This document shows, piece by piece, positions 13,901 to 24,608 of a stretch of DNA of 64,000 nucleotides (its first letter is position 1; the number at the start of each line of letters is the position of its first letter). The notes under the pieces were generated by a model that ran no database searches, was not told where the DNA came from, and saw nothing but the letters and a program-made list of their open reading frames with translations. The DNA is from Xanthostigma xanthostigma (lineage: Eukaryota; Arthropoda; Insecta; Raphidioptera; Raphidiidae): contig OY754464.1 of the NCBI GenBank assembly GCA_963575645.1, positions 64,640,948 through 64,704,947 of the forward strand. Reading direction: 5' to 3'. Both the position numbers and the translations under genes were made by a program.

Positions 13901-14866
13901 TCCGGCAACAATCACTTTAGCACCGGTATCGGAGATTGCTTTGATTTGATTTTCAAGCATCGACTCTTCGCCTCTGCTGAAGTCCATCAATTCATTAGCA
14001 GAAGTAATCAAAACCGTTCCTTTAGTTTCGGTCTGGATGACATCAACGGCGCAACTATATAAAGCAATTTTAGCTTTCTCTACCGAGCTAATGTCACCTT
14101 CGACATTTCGTTTAAAAACCATTCCTTGAACGACTTCAGATCTTTGCAGCCCCGATCCAAGAATTTTGCACACTCGAATATTATCTACATTGAACGTAGT
14201 CTGTTCTGGTAGAATCGATACGCAGGCTTTGGCAATCAAATTCGATAAGAAATCTTCTTGTCCATACTGTTTGGCCATTATAGGAGCGCGCATTCCTAAT
14301 GTGACAGCTTTTAAATCACGCGGATCTTTAATTTCATGACATACTAGACTCGGTAAAATCTCTAGACATTTGTCGAGAGCTTTTTCATAACCTTCAGCAA
14401 CTTCTCCTGGAGTAACGCCAAGTCGCAGAAGGTCTTCTGCTTCTTCGAGTAAAGCACCCGCTAAAATCATGACGAAATTTGTACCGTCGCCGACTTCTGA
14501 ATCTTGCATTTCACTGCCGATTATCATCAATTTTGCAGCTGGGTGTTCAACGTCAAGTTCGCGTGTTATTGTCGCCGCATCGCTAGTTACAAATTGTTTT
14601 TCAATGTGGTTAATGACCATTTTATTCATTCCATTAGGTCCGTACGCTGAACGAACTGTTTCAGCAAACTGCTTACAGGCACTAATATTGCGATACACGG
14701 CTTCTTCGAGACCAGAGAAGTGCTATGAAAAATAATAATCATTAAAACAGATATGTAAAATGCCTAATGATAGTTACCCAAGGACTTTTACTTAAATTTC
14801 ACTTACCCTGGCTCCGTCTTTCATCATTTGTGCCATTCCTGGCGCCTTTGGGACGTGTAAGGCCAT
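10971..14866 (-). CDS. CCT8: T-complex protein 1 subunit theta (CCT8), complete
   Basis: Theta subunit of the cytosolic chaperonin TRiC/CCT, an ATP-driven folding chamber for actin, tubulin and other proteins. Exons in transcription order: 14866-14807, 14722-13802, 13680-13461, 12390-12176, 11192-10971; GT-AG junctions, phases 0,0,1,0. The product is 545 aa (human 548). It starts MALHVPKAPGMAQMMKDGAR and contains the GDGTNFV ATP motif near residue 98, the apical-domain run with IVAGAKFGDMAMHYINKYG, GGTVLPRLTPP after intron 2, PGAGATEIEL in the equatorial domain and DQIIMAKRAGGPKP near the acidic C-terminus. A minus-strand AATAAA lies at 10917-10912, 54 bp past the stop. Introns 3 and 4 each hold a terminal-inverted-repeat element. 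It is divergent from Ggamma1. Confidence 0.97.
11451..11915. mobile_element. MITE in CCT8 intron 4
   Basis: About 31-bp inverted termini (ATAATACACC then CCCCGATTTACACGGTA) face each other across 465 bp. Internal copies of GTGTAAATCGAAAA repeat the terminal motif. No ORF. Family not assigned. Confidence 0.8.
12866..13337. mobile_element. MITE in CCT8 intron 3, 472 bp
   Basis: Termini GGGTGCGTTCCGATATACAC are inverted at both ends, with TTG on each flank (12863-12865 and 13338-13340) as a possible 3-bp duplication. The interior repeats CAGTATACTG-like and GGAACG motifs. No ORF. Confidence 0.85.
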
Positions 14867-15395
14867 TTTTTTCAAACAGGTGTAAAAATCGGTGAATTAA
14901 AGAAAATTTACAAAGTGATGCAAAATGAACTGAAACACGTTTTTAACTTTAGTGAAATTTGTAGCGGATTGCTTTGTGTGCATACCAACAGCATGCAAAA
15001 ATAACAAATGCGACTCGGCTATATAAATTTAATACTGTTCAATTAGATAATTAATAGTTTCACAAAAGTCAAAATAAGTACCCAGTTTTTACTAAAACTG
15101 CTATAATATTCATTTTTCAATAGAATTTCACAATAAAATATATTGTGTGGTAACATTTTTTATTTTAAAAATACCACACCTATATTTTAGTTACTTTAAT
15201 TTCTGATTTTTGTCGACCTTGCGTATCCGTCATTTTCGCCATAGCTAAAGTGCAACACGTAAGAGTGTTAATAATAGAAACATAATCAAGGAAATCAGCA
15301 TAGAAGTGTTAAGACGCGTTTTTAACGCGTCTGATAATTTGTGTTGTGAGTGATAAAAATAAAAATTCATCATAGGCCTGTCAGATACGGCTGTT
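14867..15395. promoter_or_regulatory. Shared upstream region between CCT8 and Ggamma1 starts
   Basis: 529 bp separate the two start codons, so both promoters should lie here or in unseen 5' exons. A possible 3' splice site (ATCATAG) at about 15367-15374 just upstream of the Ggamma1 ATG may mean a 5' UTR intron. No specific motif is claimed. Confidence 0.35.
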
Positions 15396-15608
15396 ATGGA
15401 CATGATGGTCTCAAGCTTACAGCAGCAGCGAGCCATCACGGAACAGTTAAGGCGTGAGGCTGGAATAAAAAGAATTCCAGTGTCACAAGCCGTTGCCGAT
15501 ATAATAAAATATATCAGTGAGCATGAACAAGAAGATTGCCTTCTTGTTGGATTCTCAAGCCAGAAAGTGAATCCTTTCCGAGAAAAAAGCTCCTGCATTA
15601 TGCTATGA
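15396..15608 (+). CDS. Ggamma1: Heterotrimeric G protein gamma subunit, Ggamma1 type
   Basis: Small prenylated subunit that pairs with Gbeta and anchors the dimer to the inner plasma membrane for receptor signalling. The whole 70-aa coding sequence is in one exon, the usual size for the family. It starts MDMMVSSLQQQRAITEQLRR, a helix that forms the coiled coil with Gbeta. It continues through ISEHEQEDCLLVGFSSQKVN and ends NPFREKSSCIML. The last four residues CIML form a CAAX box; the terminal Leu predicts geranylgeranylation, a family rule rather than something measured here. A likely poly(A) signal AATAAA is at 16346-16351, implying a 3' UTR of about 750 bp. Very close to insect Ggamma1 proteins. 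Confidence 0.95.
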   Translation: MDMMVSSLQQQRAITEQLRREAGIKRIPVSQAVADIIKYISEHEQEDCLLVGFSSQKVNPFREKSSCIML

Positions 15609-17030
15609 TCAACTTCAACCGCTCTAGGAAACATCGTCATTATGTTGGATCTGTTAAATCATTGGAGTAATGTAACCAACACATTTCTCCTGAAATATAT
15701 GAATGGTATTATTTTATGTTAAACATTAAGCATCCTTACTTTATGTATTTTCCACTTTAAACTTTTTATAGATCAATTATAATGCAAAACTATTTAAAAT
15801 TAGTTAACAGTTTATCATATTGTTAGTGTACTTGTAAGCGGATTAACAATGGAGCAAATGAGACAACTGTTTCAATCTGTAAAATATCAAACTCCATTCT
15901 CGAATAAAGCTACAGATCTTCCGTTAATTCAATCCGAGCATGATTACACATTTTATGCACATAGATTATTCATATTTTGCTATTCGTAGTTCTTCAAATG
16001 ACTTTATAGCAGTTGTTCTGTAAAAAGTTGCTCATTCCATAAAATCATCAATTTAGAACGATGTATGTGTGTTGTATCAAATTAAATGTATAAAACTATG
16101 TACCTAACAAAAAAAATCATGTATTTTAACAGCTTATTAAATTTTTTACAAGCTCACAATTATTAATTTTAGAATTCTTCTATTGTACTGATTTTTTGTA
16201 AATGTGAAAAAAATGTAACACATTTTATGACTATATAATAGTGCCAAAGAAACTCCATTTTTATCAGTTTAGAAAAAAAATTGTAGTTTTCTTTTGCATT
16301 TATATATGATACAATTCTTTTGTTTTCTGTAAACATAAATCTTTTAATAAATATGTGGAGAGATTACTGAATTTACTTTATTGAGGTTTGAATATGGCCT
16401 TTTACCAATATTTCCGAAAAAAGTTGTCAACACCCAGAAAGTGCTAAAGTTTAGGAAAATTAATTAAAAACGGCTATATTGTCGGGAATTTGATATGGAA
16501 ACATTGACAAAAATTGGCAACTTATCCCCAAAGCGAATTAGACCACGGTTGATAGTCATACACATACCGTAAAATATTTGTTCTATGCAAAGAGGATAGC
16601 ATAAAACTCCTATAAGACCCAATATTAGCGGCGTATAACGAGTTTCAGCGTCATCTGTGAATTCGCCCTTGGAAATAATTGAAAAAAGGTGGCAATATTT
16701 GAATAAGGTAAATTTACCAAGGATCAGTCATCGGTTTTTAAGAGGACCATTCGGTTTCAGTTAACTAAAATGAGTAATTACAATAGGGTTTTTGGTTTCA
16801 ATTCCTGAAAATAACAATATTTCGATTTTTGGAAATTTGTAATAGCGGTTTTCGGTTTCAGTCAGCTAAACTGAGTAATTATGGTGCGGTTTCTGTCCCG
16901 GATTATATAGGACACTCAAAGTATATAAAATAGTGTTGTATGTGACGTAGATAACTTAATATAAGGGAACAATCCCGCAAAGGCTTCGATGCTTGATAAA
17001 CAATCTTCTTTGATACTGTGTTTTATTTTC

Positions 17031-17400
17031 TTGTTAAGTTCTGAAATCCCAAAGCGTCTGTCGCCAAATTCAGAACTCTTAGGTCCAGTGCAAAAACTGT
17101 CGGGGGCCCTTCCTGTTAAAAATTGTAAAAAAAATAGCCGGCGGCCCCGGTGCACTGCACCGCCTACACCAGCCTCGTTACGAGCCTGCTTCGGTTACAA
17201 CTGCGTGTGTTTGTTGGTGAAATTCTCGACCTCTTCTGGTTATTCGAACTTGGTTCTAGCAGTACCAGGTTTTAAAAACTGCTAGAAACCTAGAATTGCT
17301 AAAACCAGGTACAAACAGTCTGAGAATTTGACTAACAAACACGCAGCTGTTTCAAAAGTATTGTCGACAGACGCTTTGGGAGTTCAGAACTTATCAACAA
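17031..17400. mobile_element. Inverted-repeat element, ~370 bp
   Basis: Outer arms share AAGTTCTGAA and CCCAAAGCGTCTGTCG in inverse orientation (17035-17063 with 17360-17394). A second, inner pair around TTTGTTGGTGAAATTCTC (17212) and GAGAATTTGACTAACAAACA (17321) makes it a multi-arm foldback. No coding capacity. Confidence 0.75.
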
Positions 17401-19596
17401 ACGTTTTTCAAACATTACACAAATACAGGATAAAAAGTATTTCATTGCGAACGTCTCGGTTGGATTTTCAAGTTATAGCCAATAACATTTTCTTTTTCAT
17501 TCACGTGGAAGATGCTGAATTCGATACTTGCAAAGATAGAATATTTTTCAGAAGGAACGGAAATTTCCGTATTAGTCATCTAAGATCTTGATTTAGGGTT
17601 ATCATAGTTCCCCAATAATTCAAGATCATTATACAAACCACGACCGACAACATTTTCAACTTTTGTGCTCACAACTACGAGAAGTAAAAATTCAGAAAAA
17701 AGGAATTTGGGTTTTAAATTTTATTAATTCAATGTGTTATACAGTAACATTTAATATAATAACAAAAAAGGAAAACTGTATATTTTTTTGTTCGTTTTGT
17801 GTAAGTGTAAACACGAATTCCAAACTCTATGTTTTTTTTGCAAAGGGAACAATTATTTATTAATAACTAGAAATGTTATTTTTTCAACAAAAAAAAATTA
17901 AATTAAAAATAGATGACTATATTCACTCAAATTTTTTTCCAAACTGTTAAAAGGCATTAGATACCTATAGTTTCACTTTTTTAAGCGTAATTGTAACGTT
18001 TTTTTTATTTCTTGTCGATTGGATCGTGTGAAACACCGAACCAATTTAATTTCTTTTTTTTATTTCAAAAGCTTCTTTATTGATATTAAACAGAAGCTAT
18101 TACAATTAGTTATATTTTATACCATTATCATGGAGCTCTTTTAACTTTAGATTAAAGATAACGGCGAATATAATACAATCGGGACTTTCGATTTTAACCA
18201 TTGCCCGCTACCCAATTTTTCAATATTTATTACCAAATCGTAAACAATTTACTTTTAATCGATGATTATCCAGGTTTAATTGCACATTCATACCTTGTCC
18301 AATCCAATAAATTTTAAAAATCAGTCAAGTAAAAATTAAGTGCTTATTATTATGCGTACCTATTTGAGTGTGATTGAGCGTTACTATAATAATTTAGTTT
18401 TCGTTCATATATCTGGAATAATCAGTATCGATTAATAAGTAAAATTCACGTATTGGATTCAGGTGCCCAATTTAAAATGTTAACGGATTTCGTCATACTT
18501 ATTCTAAATCTTAATCTGACGGACGAGTGATAAATGCAGCGTGTTTTTTATTTTGAGTAAATATAATTCTATTCTATTTTTTTCTTAAATTTAATTATTG
18601 AATATGAAGTGTACGAACTATCATGATTTTCATAAACTTGATTGATGACAGTCGTTATTTGTATTTTGCATTGAATTGTAAAAATTACAATATTTGGTGT
18701 CATTTTATTGTGCTTATTTACTTTTTTATGTGATTAAAAATTTGACTGATTGATGGAATTTATGATGTCCAACATCATATAGAGTTCAGCCTAATTATTT
18801 GCTACATTGTATTTGTAAGTCTGCATTACTCTTAAACAAATTTAATGTACAGTAAGAAATTCTCAATTTCAACAAGAACGGTAGGCGTCAATGTTTTTCG
18901 AAATTTAGTAGACTTCTACATAAAAACTACATAGCCTCTAAACAGTGAATTAACAATATAAATGATAAAAACAAGTCCAACTATTGTCTTTATCTTAATG
19001 AATTTTAATTTTGTTAGATTCACTAGCATTGACTTGTTGAAATGCATGGCATATTATACGATTTCTTACTGCAAAATCAAACTCTCATCCAGTTTTCTCA
19101 ACTGAACGCGAGATGGCACTTGAAACAATCTCTTAACTATATTTTATGTAATACCACTCTTATTACATAAGTACATTTTTCAATACTTAGATATTTTAGT
19201 ATTGTTTTGTACTTTTATTTTTACCGAGTTTTAAAAAAATTCAAAGGCTCATAAACTGTATTGACACTACAATATTCTGTGCCTTACAAACAATAATTTA
19301 ACCCTGATTCACAATACGATGATTTTATAAATTACTCATTCGTTATTTTTTTTTTTTTTGTTTTTCTAACCACATTACTGTATAATAAGAAAATAAGAGT
19401 TTGAGACCGAAATCATTCTTTCTTAGCGAGTAAAATTTATGACTGAAAATCGATACTATATATTTTGTGCCCACTTTCTTCATTTATAAAATTTCTGGTT
19501 TATCGACAGATAATTTTAGTAGTCAGATAAATATGACCAGTCATTTTTTTATTTATCTTCTAGTTACATTTAACATAAATGGGCATCGATTCATTA

Positions 19597-19722
19597 GGTT
19601 TGTTCCTAGCAGCCGCGAACGGTAACAGAACCGTAGAGTCTTGTCACTGCGCAAGACTGTCTTGCGCGGTGACCAGACTGTGTACGGTTCTGTTACCGTT
19701 CGCAGCTGCTTGGAACAAACTT
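19597..19722. mobile_element. Short hairpin MITE, ~126 bp
   Basis: Arms of about 45 bp: GTTTGTTCCTAGCAGCCGCG, then AACGGTAACAGAACCGTA, with the inverted copy ending GCTGCTTGGAACAAAC. GC-rich compared with the surrounding DNA. Confidence 0.8.
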
Positions 19723-19896
19723 ATTACAACAGATATTCCAACACATGAATGGACGATTTAAATTCCACAGAATAAAATATACATATAAAACAATTTTTTA
19801 CCACTTTCTGTTAAATCAAGAAATATAATAATAGCAGTTGGGTCTCTATAATTATCCAGATATTACGTTGTGGATTATAACACAGATTTCTTCTTA

Positions 19897-19989
19897 TTAA
19901 TAACCCGTAGGTCCTGTTCCAGCAGGCATCCTGACTTCAATAATACATTGCGTATCATACCTTTCTAATACTTGTTTCATTGTGTGCAT
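19897..19989 (-). CDS. Candidate 30-aa small ORF or C-terminal exon, unrecognised
   Basis: A minus-strand frame reads MHTMKQVLERYDTQCIIEVR and ends GTGPTGY followed by TAA. The ATG sits in an insect-like context (CACAAAATG), and an in-frame stop lies a short way upstream (about 20017). The amino-acid mix looks protein-like and the stretch is less AT-rich than its surroundings. I do not recognise it. It could be a small-peptide ORF, or the last exon of an unseen minus-strand gene, but no good polypyrimidine-AG acceptor is visible just upstream. Tentative. Confidence 0.25.
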   Translation of the reverse strand: MHTMKQVLERYDTQCIIEVRMPAGTGPTGY

Positions 19990-21523
19990 TTTGTGTCCCA
20001 GAGAGACGACGTATTAAATCAGTTTTGGTTAGTTAAAATGGCATAGACAATAATTATCGGTACACTTGTACTAAATGCTTACAGATTTGGGAGTTGAACA
20101 TAATATTGATAATGTATAAACCTTCGTGTACAGAAATATTTTAATCAGTACGGTTTTCGTAAAGGTTGAACTACATTAGAGTAACATGGTTTTATGATAC
20201 TGTTATTTGATATTCTGGTACGTTTGCATGACACGTGTTATAAGTTATCAATAGTTCATCTTTTTGAGAGGATGTTGTTCGACTAGGTCAGACAATTAAG
20301 TAGACGCGAAATCAGTTGATCACTGATTTACTTTCAATACCAGTTCCGTTGCAGAAACTAATAACATAAGTTACCGACCGTCTATAATTTACAGTCTCAT
20401 TCTTCGTTCTATTATACTGGTACTAGAAATTGAATTTTCGGACACACACTCAAAACTGTCAAACGACATTACAGTATATATCGGTTATAACGACAGCTTC
20501 GAGACTACACAAAAGACGTCGTTATATCCTATGTTATATTCGATATAATATATACTGTATATATTTTTACAACATGGTTATGTCCTATGATTATGCTATT
20601 CTAGTGTAGATGCCATATATTTCTGGCTTTCTGCTGTGTCATACAATCTCTGGGATGCACTTCTGCAGAGAAAAATTTCTCATTTTCATAAATATTTTTT
20701 GATCTTGAATTGTATTTTCAGGCCAATTTTTAGTACCATAATCTGAAAACATCGTTCAATTTCATAATTTTTTATATCCTAGGGAAATTATACATTGTAA
20801 TTACGTTACCGAAATTTTTGATAATTTTCTTAACCTATTTATTTTATTAGAACGGACTTTGAAATTGACAGTAAAAGTCATTTGTGTCACTTTTTGCTTT
20901 ATTTCCGACATCCGCTAAAAGTATAAATAATTTGTAAAAGTTAATGCTCTACATACGTTAAGAAAATTACATAGTCTAGACTCTAGATTTTGTCTATCAA
21001 ACGTGGATTTAGAAAATTATTCATTTCTTAGAAATAATTGATGAAAAGTAATGACAAATTACACTTCAGTACTATGGCTTTCAATACCGAACCATTCTTA
21101 ATTCTGGTACTGAATTCGATATTTGGTTCTCCAACGAGTTCAAATGGATATGTGGTTCTCAAACCAGTAGCATCGCTATTTCCGATCAATAGATTCTATT
21201 TTATTCTATTTAAATTCTAAATCCACAACCAAACGTATTTGCGCAGCCAACAAACAATAGTAAAACTTTATATGAAAACTACAATTAAAAATAAATATAC
21301 AATTATTTATTTAAGATTGCTGAACTCTAAAGTTATTGGCAGTAAGATGGATTGATCAAATCTGACAATATATGAAAGTGCGATTGAGCAATTTTTTTTT
21401 AATTTAATGATTTTTATATCGTATTTTATAGTCATTGTGTTTTATTTCAATGCATTAAGATCAGACACATAGATCAGTCTTTTCAATTCCGTTCTTTGTT
21501 TTTTTAAGTATAATAAATTGTTG

Positions 21524-21849
21524 GGGTATGTTCCAATACCTTATTTTCAATTCATATGTACACTGTGTGTATGCGTAATATGGCTTTTGTTGTCGGGGAC
21601 CTAACTGCTTCTAGATTTATTAGTTACTAGAATAGTCACTTAAGTGGCGCTGCTGGTAGCTTACAGTTGCAGTGTCTATAGAGTTTTAGGAAGTGGCCAT
21701 AGAGTGTCCATAGGAATTAACATCTGTTAGGTGTCCCACGACAGCTCATATTTTTTTTCAATCCACAAATAACTGACAGTTGATAATTAAAAAATGTTTC
21801 ATCACTGGTCAAAAATTTGATGCTCTAATCCTAGTATTGGAACAGACCC
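21524..21849. mobile_element. Probable MITE, ~326 bp
   Basis: Termini GGGTATGTTCCAATAC and, inverted, GGGTCTGTTCCAATAC. The interior has no ORF and no clear further symmetry. Older and more decayed than the others. Confidence 0.6.
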
Positions 21850-24011
21850 TAGGATTAACGTGCACTAGGGATGTGACGCAAAAGAATACAATCTTGACGA
21901 TTATAATAATGCTAAAAAGCAAGGCCATTTAGAAATGGTTCGTATTATCATTTTTTTTAATACTAAATATTTGATTACTTCACAGGCCGAAATACTGGCC
22001 AAAAACTAGAGACATTATTTTCTAATATTAATTTAAACTGGATGATACAGTTGTCTTATTTACTTTTACTACATTTTAATATTTTTGCTGATTTTAAAAT
22101 ACTTATATGCACATTCATAGAACTGTCATCTAGAATTGCGTTCTTCTATCAAAAAAGCGTAGTTTCAATTAACACAACAAAGAACTGTTTTCCATTCAGT
22201 TTCAGAGAAGAACTGTTTAGATTTCAGATTTGAGAAACCAGTTTAACTGTGAAGTTTTGAGTTTTTCAATGCTCGAATAAATCAATTTCTGAGTACTTGA
22301 AATGACTTCGATATACGAATGGAAAACGCCTAGGGCTGTATAATATCAAATTAAATTTGATGCTAGGGCTGTTATATAATAATTTTAGTTTAACTATTTG
22401 AATTATTCATGATTCATGTAAAAGTTTGTTAAAAAAACGAAACTGAACTAAGTAGTAAAAAATTGTGTTTTTGTTTGTTAAAATTTAAATAATTTCTGAT
22501 CACTAAATACACAGCAAAAATATTAATTGATTTTTATGATAACAAGTTTTTACAACATAAATCAAATTGTTCATGTAATTACTTGACTCAATTGTTTCGA
22601 AAAACAAAATTAAATTCGTACTCAAATTCAACATAAAAAATTAAGCAAATAATTTTTATTCTATTAAATTACTCATCAATTAGATGACGTATTGTTTATG
22701 TTTTTTTATTTATTTTGAATCTTCTATAATTTGACTATCAAACAAAATATAAGTAAATAATATAGTTGACTGAGTTGATTGTTAATGAATAATTTAAATA
22801 TAAAAAGTAAAGGAAACAGCACATCCCTAAATTTTTATAATCTTATTTAAACACTTATGGGAATTTATATAATAGATATTGACAGATGTGCCGAACAAAA
22901 ATTATTACTTCTTTATTTTTAAGTTATATTCGGGCCTCTATGGTAAGTAAATGCAAGTTGGTTAAGTTTCTTACTTTGTCATGTTTCAATGTGAGGTTTC
23001 TACTAGGTTCATGGTTGTTACTAATTCTACAATATAATTATTCATGAGTTATTATAAGAATAACATTTTTTCAGCACATCAAAGAATTCCCAATTAACCC
23101 TTAGTGGTCCAATAAAAACACAGCGTATTTATTTATGGTCCAGTCCAATATATTTTCTTTTCAAATTTAATAGTTACTGTTCATAACTGAATAAAATACC
23201 ATTAAATTTGTCACCAGTGTAGTCCTATCGTAACATAATGCGAGTTTATTTGACTTTGCACCCGACAAAATATCTCGAGACTTGGACCCTAAAGGGTTAT
23301 TGAATCAGTTCAGTTATAGGCATTTTTCCGATTTTGATATTGCATATAACTACTGATCATTAACGTTTTCATATTCAATATACGTATCAAACACTTAAAA
23401 ATGTCGATTTGAAATTCTATACCGTTACGTTAAATTTTCAATTGAATATTGTATCTTTAATTCGAGTTCACAGTGATGTTTGAACGAACATAATACAAAC
23501 AATTTTCATCAATTTTTGTCGAAGCTGTTCTCTTTATTTGTAATCTGAGAATAAAAAATATTTATTTAAGGCCATCATCACTAGTGTTATCTGGGCCTTT
23601 TAATAATCTAAATACTGTTTTCACCAGTCCTCACATAAGGAACTGGCAACTGGGGTTTTATACAAATTTTTTTCAGATAGACTATTCTCGAACCCTTGAA
23701 TTAATTTTTAGTCTTTAATGCATTACTTAAAATCACAAATAATTCGTGAACGTAATCTTTTTATCGGTAAAGTTCTTGTCTCTGATATTATAAAATATTT
23801 TAATTCATTTACGTTCTTAACAAAATTCATTAAATCTTTCGATTCAAAAATTATTAGTTCGATTTTGCTCCGTTAATATTGGCAGTTTCAAAAATCATAT
23901 CTCAGTCATTTCTTATCATAAGACAATTGAAAAATTTAAACATCTTACCTCTACTGACAAATCTAAATATTTTTAAGTGTTGCAATTTAGTATAAGTTGC
24001 TTTAGCTTAAT

Positions 24012-24608
24012 CTAAACTCTTTCCTTTTTCGGTTGAGAATTGTCATCGGTTGAATTTTTGCCACTGTTGTATATCTGCAATAAATCGAGCGCATCTTGAG
24101 CTTGCCTTTTCTCGCTTAAGTACCTTCCAGAAACTTCTTTCAGTTGTTCTAAAAACATCTTATCCGGATATGTAATATCTGCCAAAGAATCGGGGTCCAT
24201 ATCGCTAAGTAATTCTAATTCGGGTCCGTTCAGCACCGATACGTGACGGATATCGTGATGTAACCGATCAACCAAACCGGCTAGTTCGGCTCGCATTCCA
24301 TTGCTATCGTCCACTTGATCGAGAGAAATTTTGCAGGGAGGTGACCACGGTGCCCAGCGTTGATCGCCTGTCAGTATCATCAGACTCGTATGTGGTTCGA
24401 GCGTTGCGAAATATTCTTCGTCGTCAACTTCAGTACCATCGGCTTCTAGAACGACTTTAATGTCATCTTCCTGATTCAATATAAATTTACCTGACAATTT
24501 TGAGGTTAAGTCCTCCAAAGACGTTGCAACGACCCCTTTTCGTGTTTCCCGCGAATGATCAGTTATTTTGTAAGGTACACCTTTCTGGGGCGATTCTGTA
24601 TTTTCCAT
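24012..24608 (-). CDS. ICAD/DFF45-like inhibitor of caspase-activated DNase (CIDE-N domain)
   Basis: Single-exon 198-aa protein. Residues about 9-85 form a CIDE-N domain (PYKITDHSRETRKGV, LEDLTSKLSGKF, VVLEADGTEVDDEEYF, LMIL), the interaction fold shared by CAD, ICAD and the insect Drep proteins. The next part, LVDRLHHDI to ALDLLQIY (112-180), resembles the central region of vertebrate DFF45 after the first caspase site. DQVD at 97-100 lies where human DFF45 has its DETD caspase site. The family role is to chaperone and inhibit the apoptotic nuclease until caspases cut the inhibitor. Human DFF45 is 331 aa; this one stops after the central region, with a basic tail (PKKERV), like the short ICAD isoform. 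The absence of introns could indicate a retrocopy. It might instead be another Drep paralogue. Confidence 0.85.
   Translation of the reverse strand: MENTESPQKGVPYKITDHSRETRKGVVATSLEDLTSKLSGKFILNQEDDIKVVLEADGTEVDDEEYFATLEPHTSLMILTGDQRWAPWSPPCKISLDQVDDSNGMRAELAGLVDRLHHDIRHVSVLNGPELELLSDMDPDSLADITYPDKMFLEQLKEVSGRYLSEKRQAQDALDLLQIYNSGKNSTDDNSQPKKERV

Larger units (their letters stand above)
15609..24011. other. Gene-poor AT-rich stretch between Ggamma1 and ICAD
   Basis: 8.4 kb with no recognisable conserved protein except one tentative 30-codon ORF (19897-19989, minus). It holds the Ggamma1 3' UTR, three inverted-repeat elements (17031-17400, 19597-19722, 21524-21849) and otherwise unique-looking AT-rich DNA. 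The repeat-free part at about 17.7-19.5 kb could be a long UTR or intron of an unseen transcript, but nothing proves that. Confidence 0.6.
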
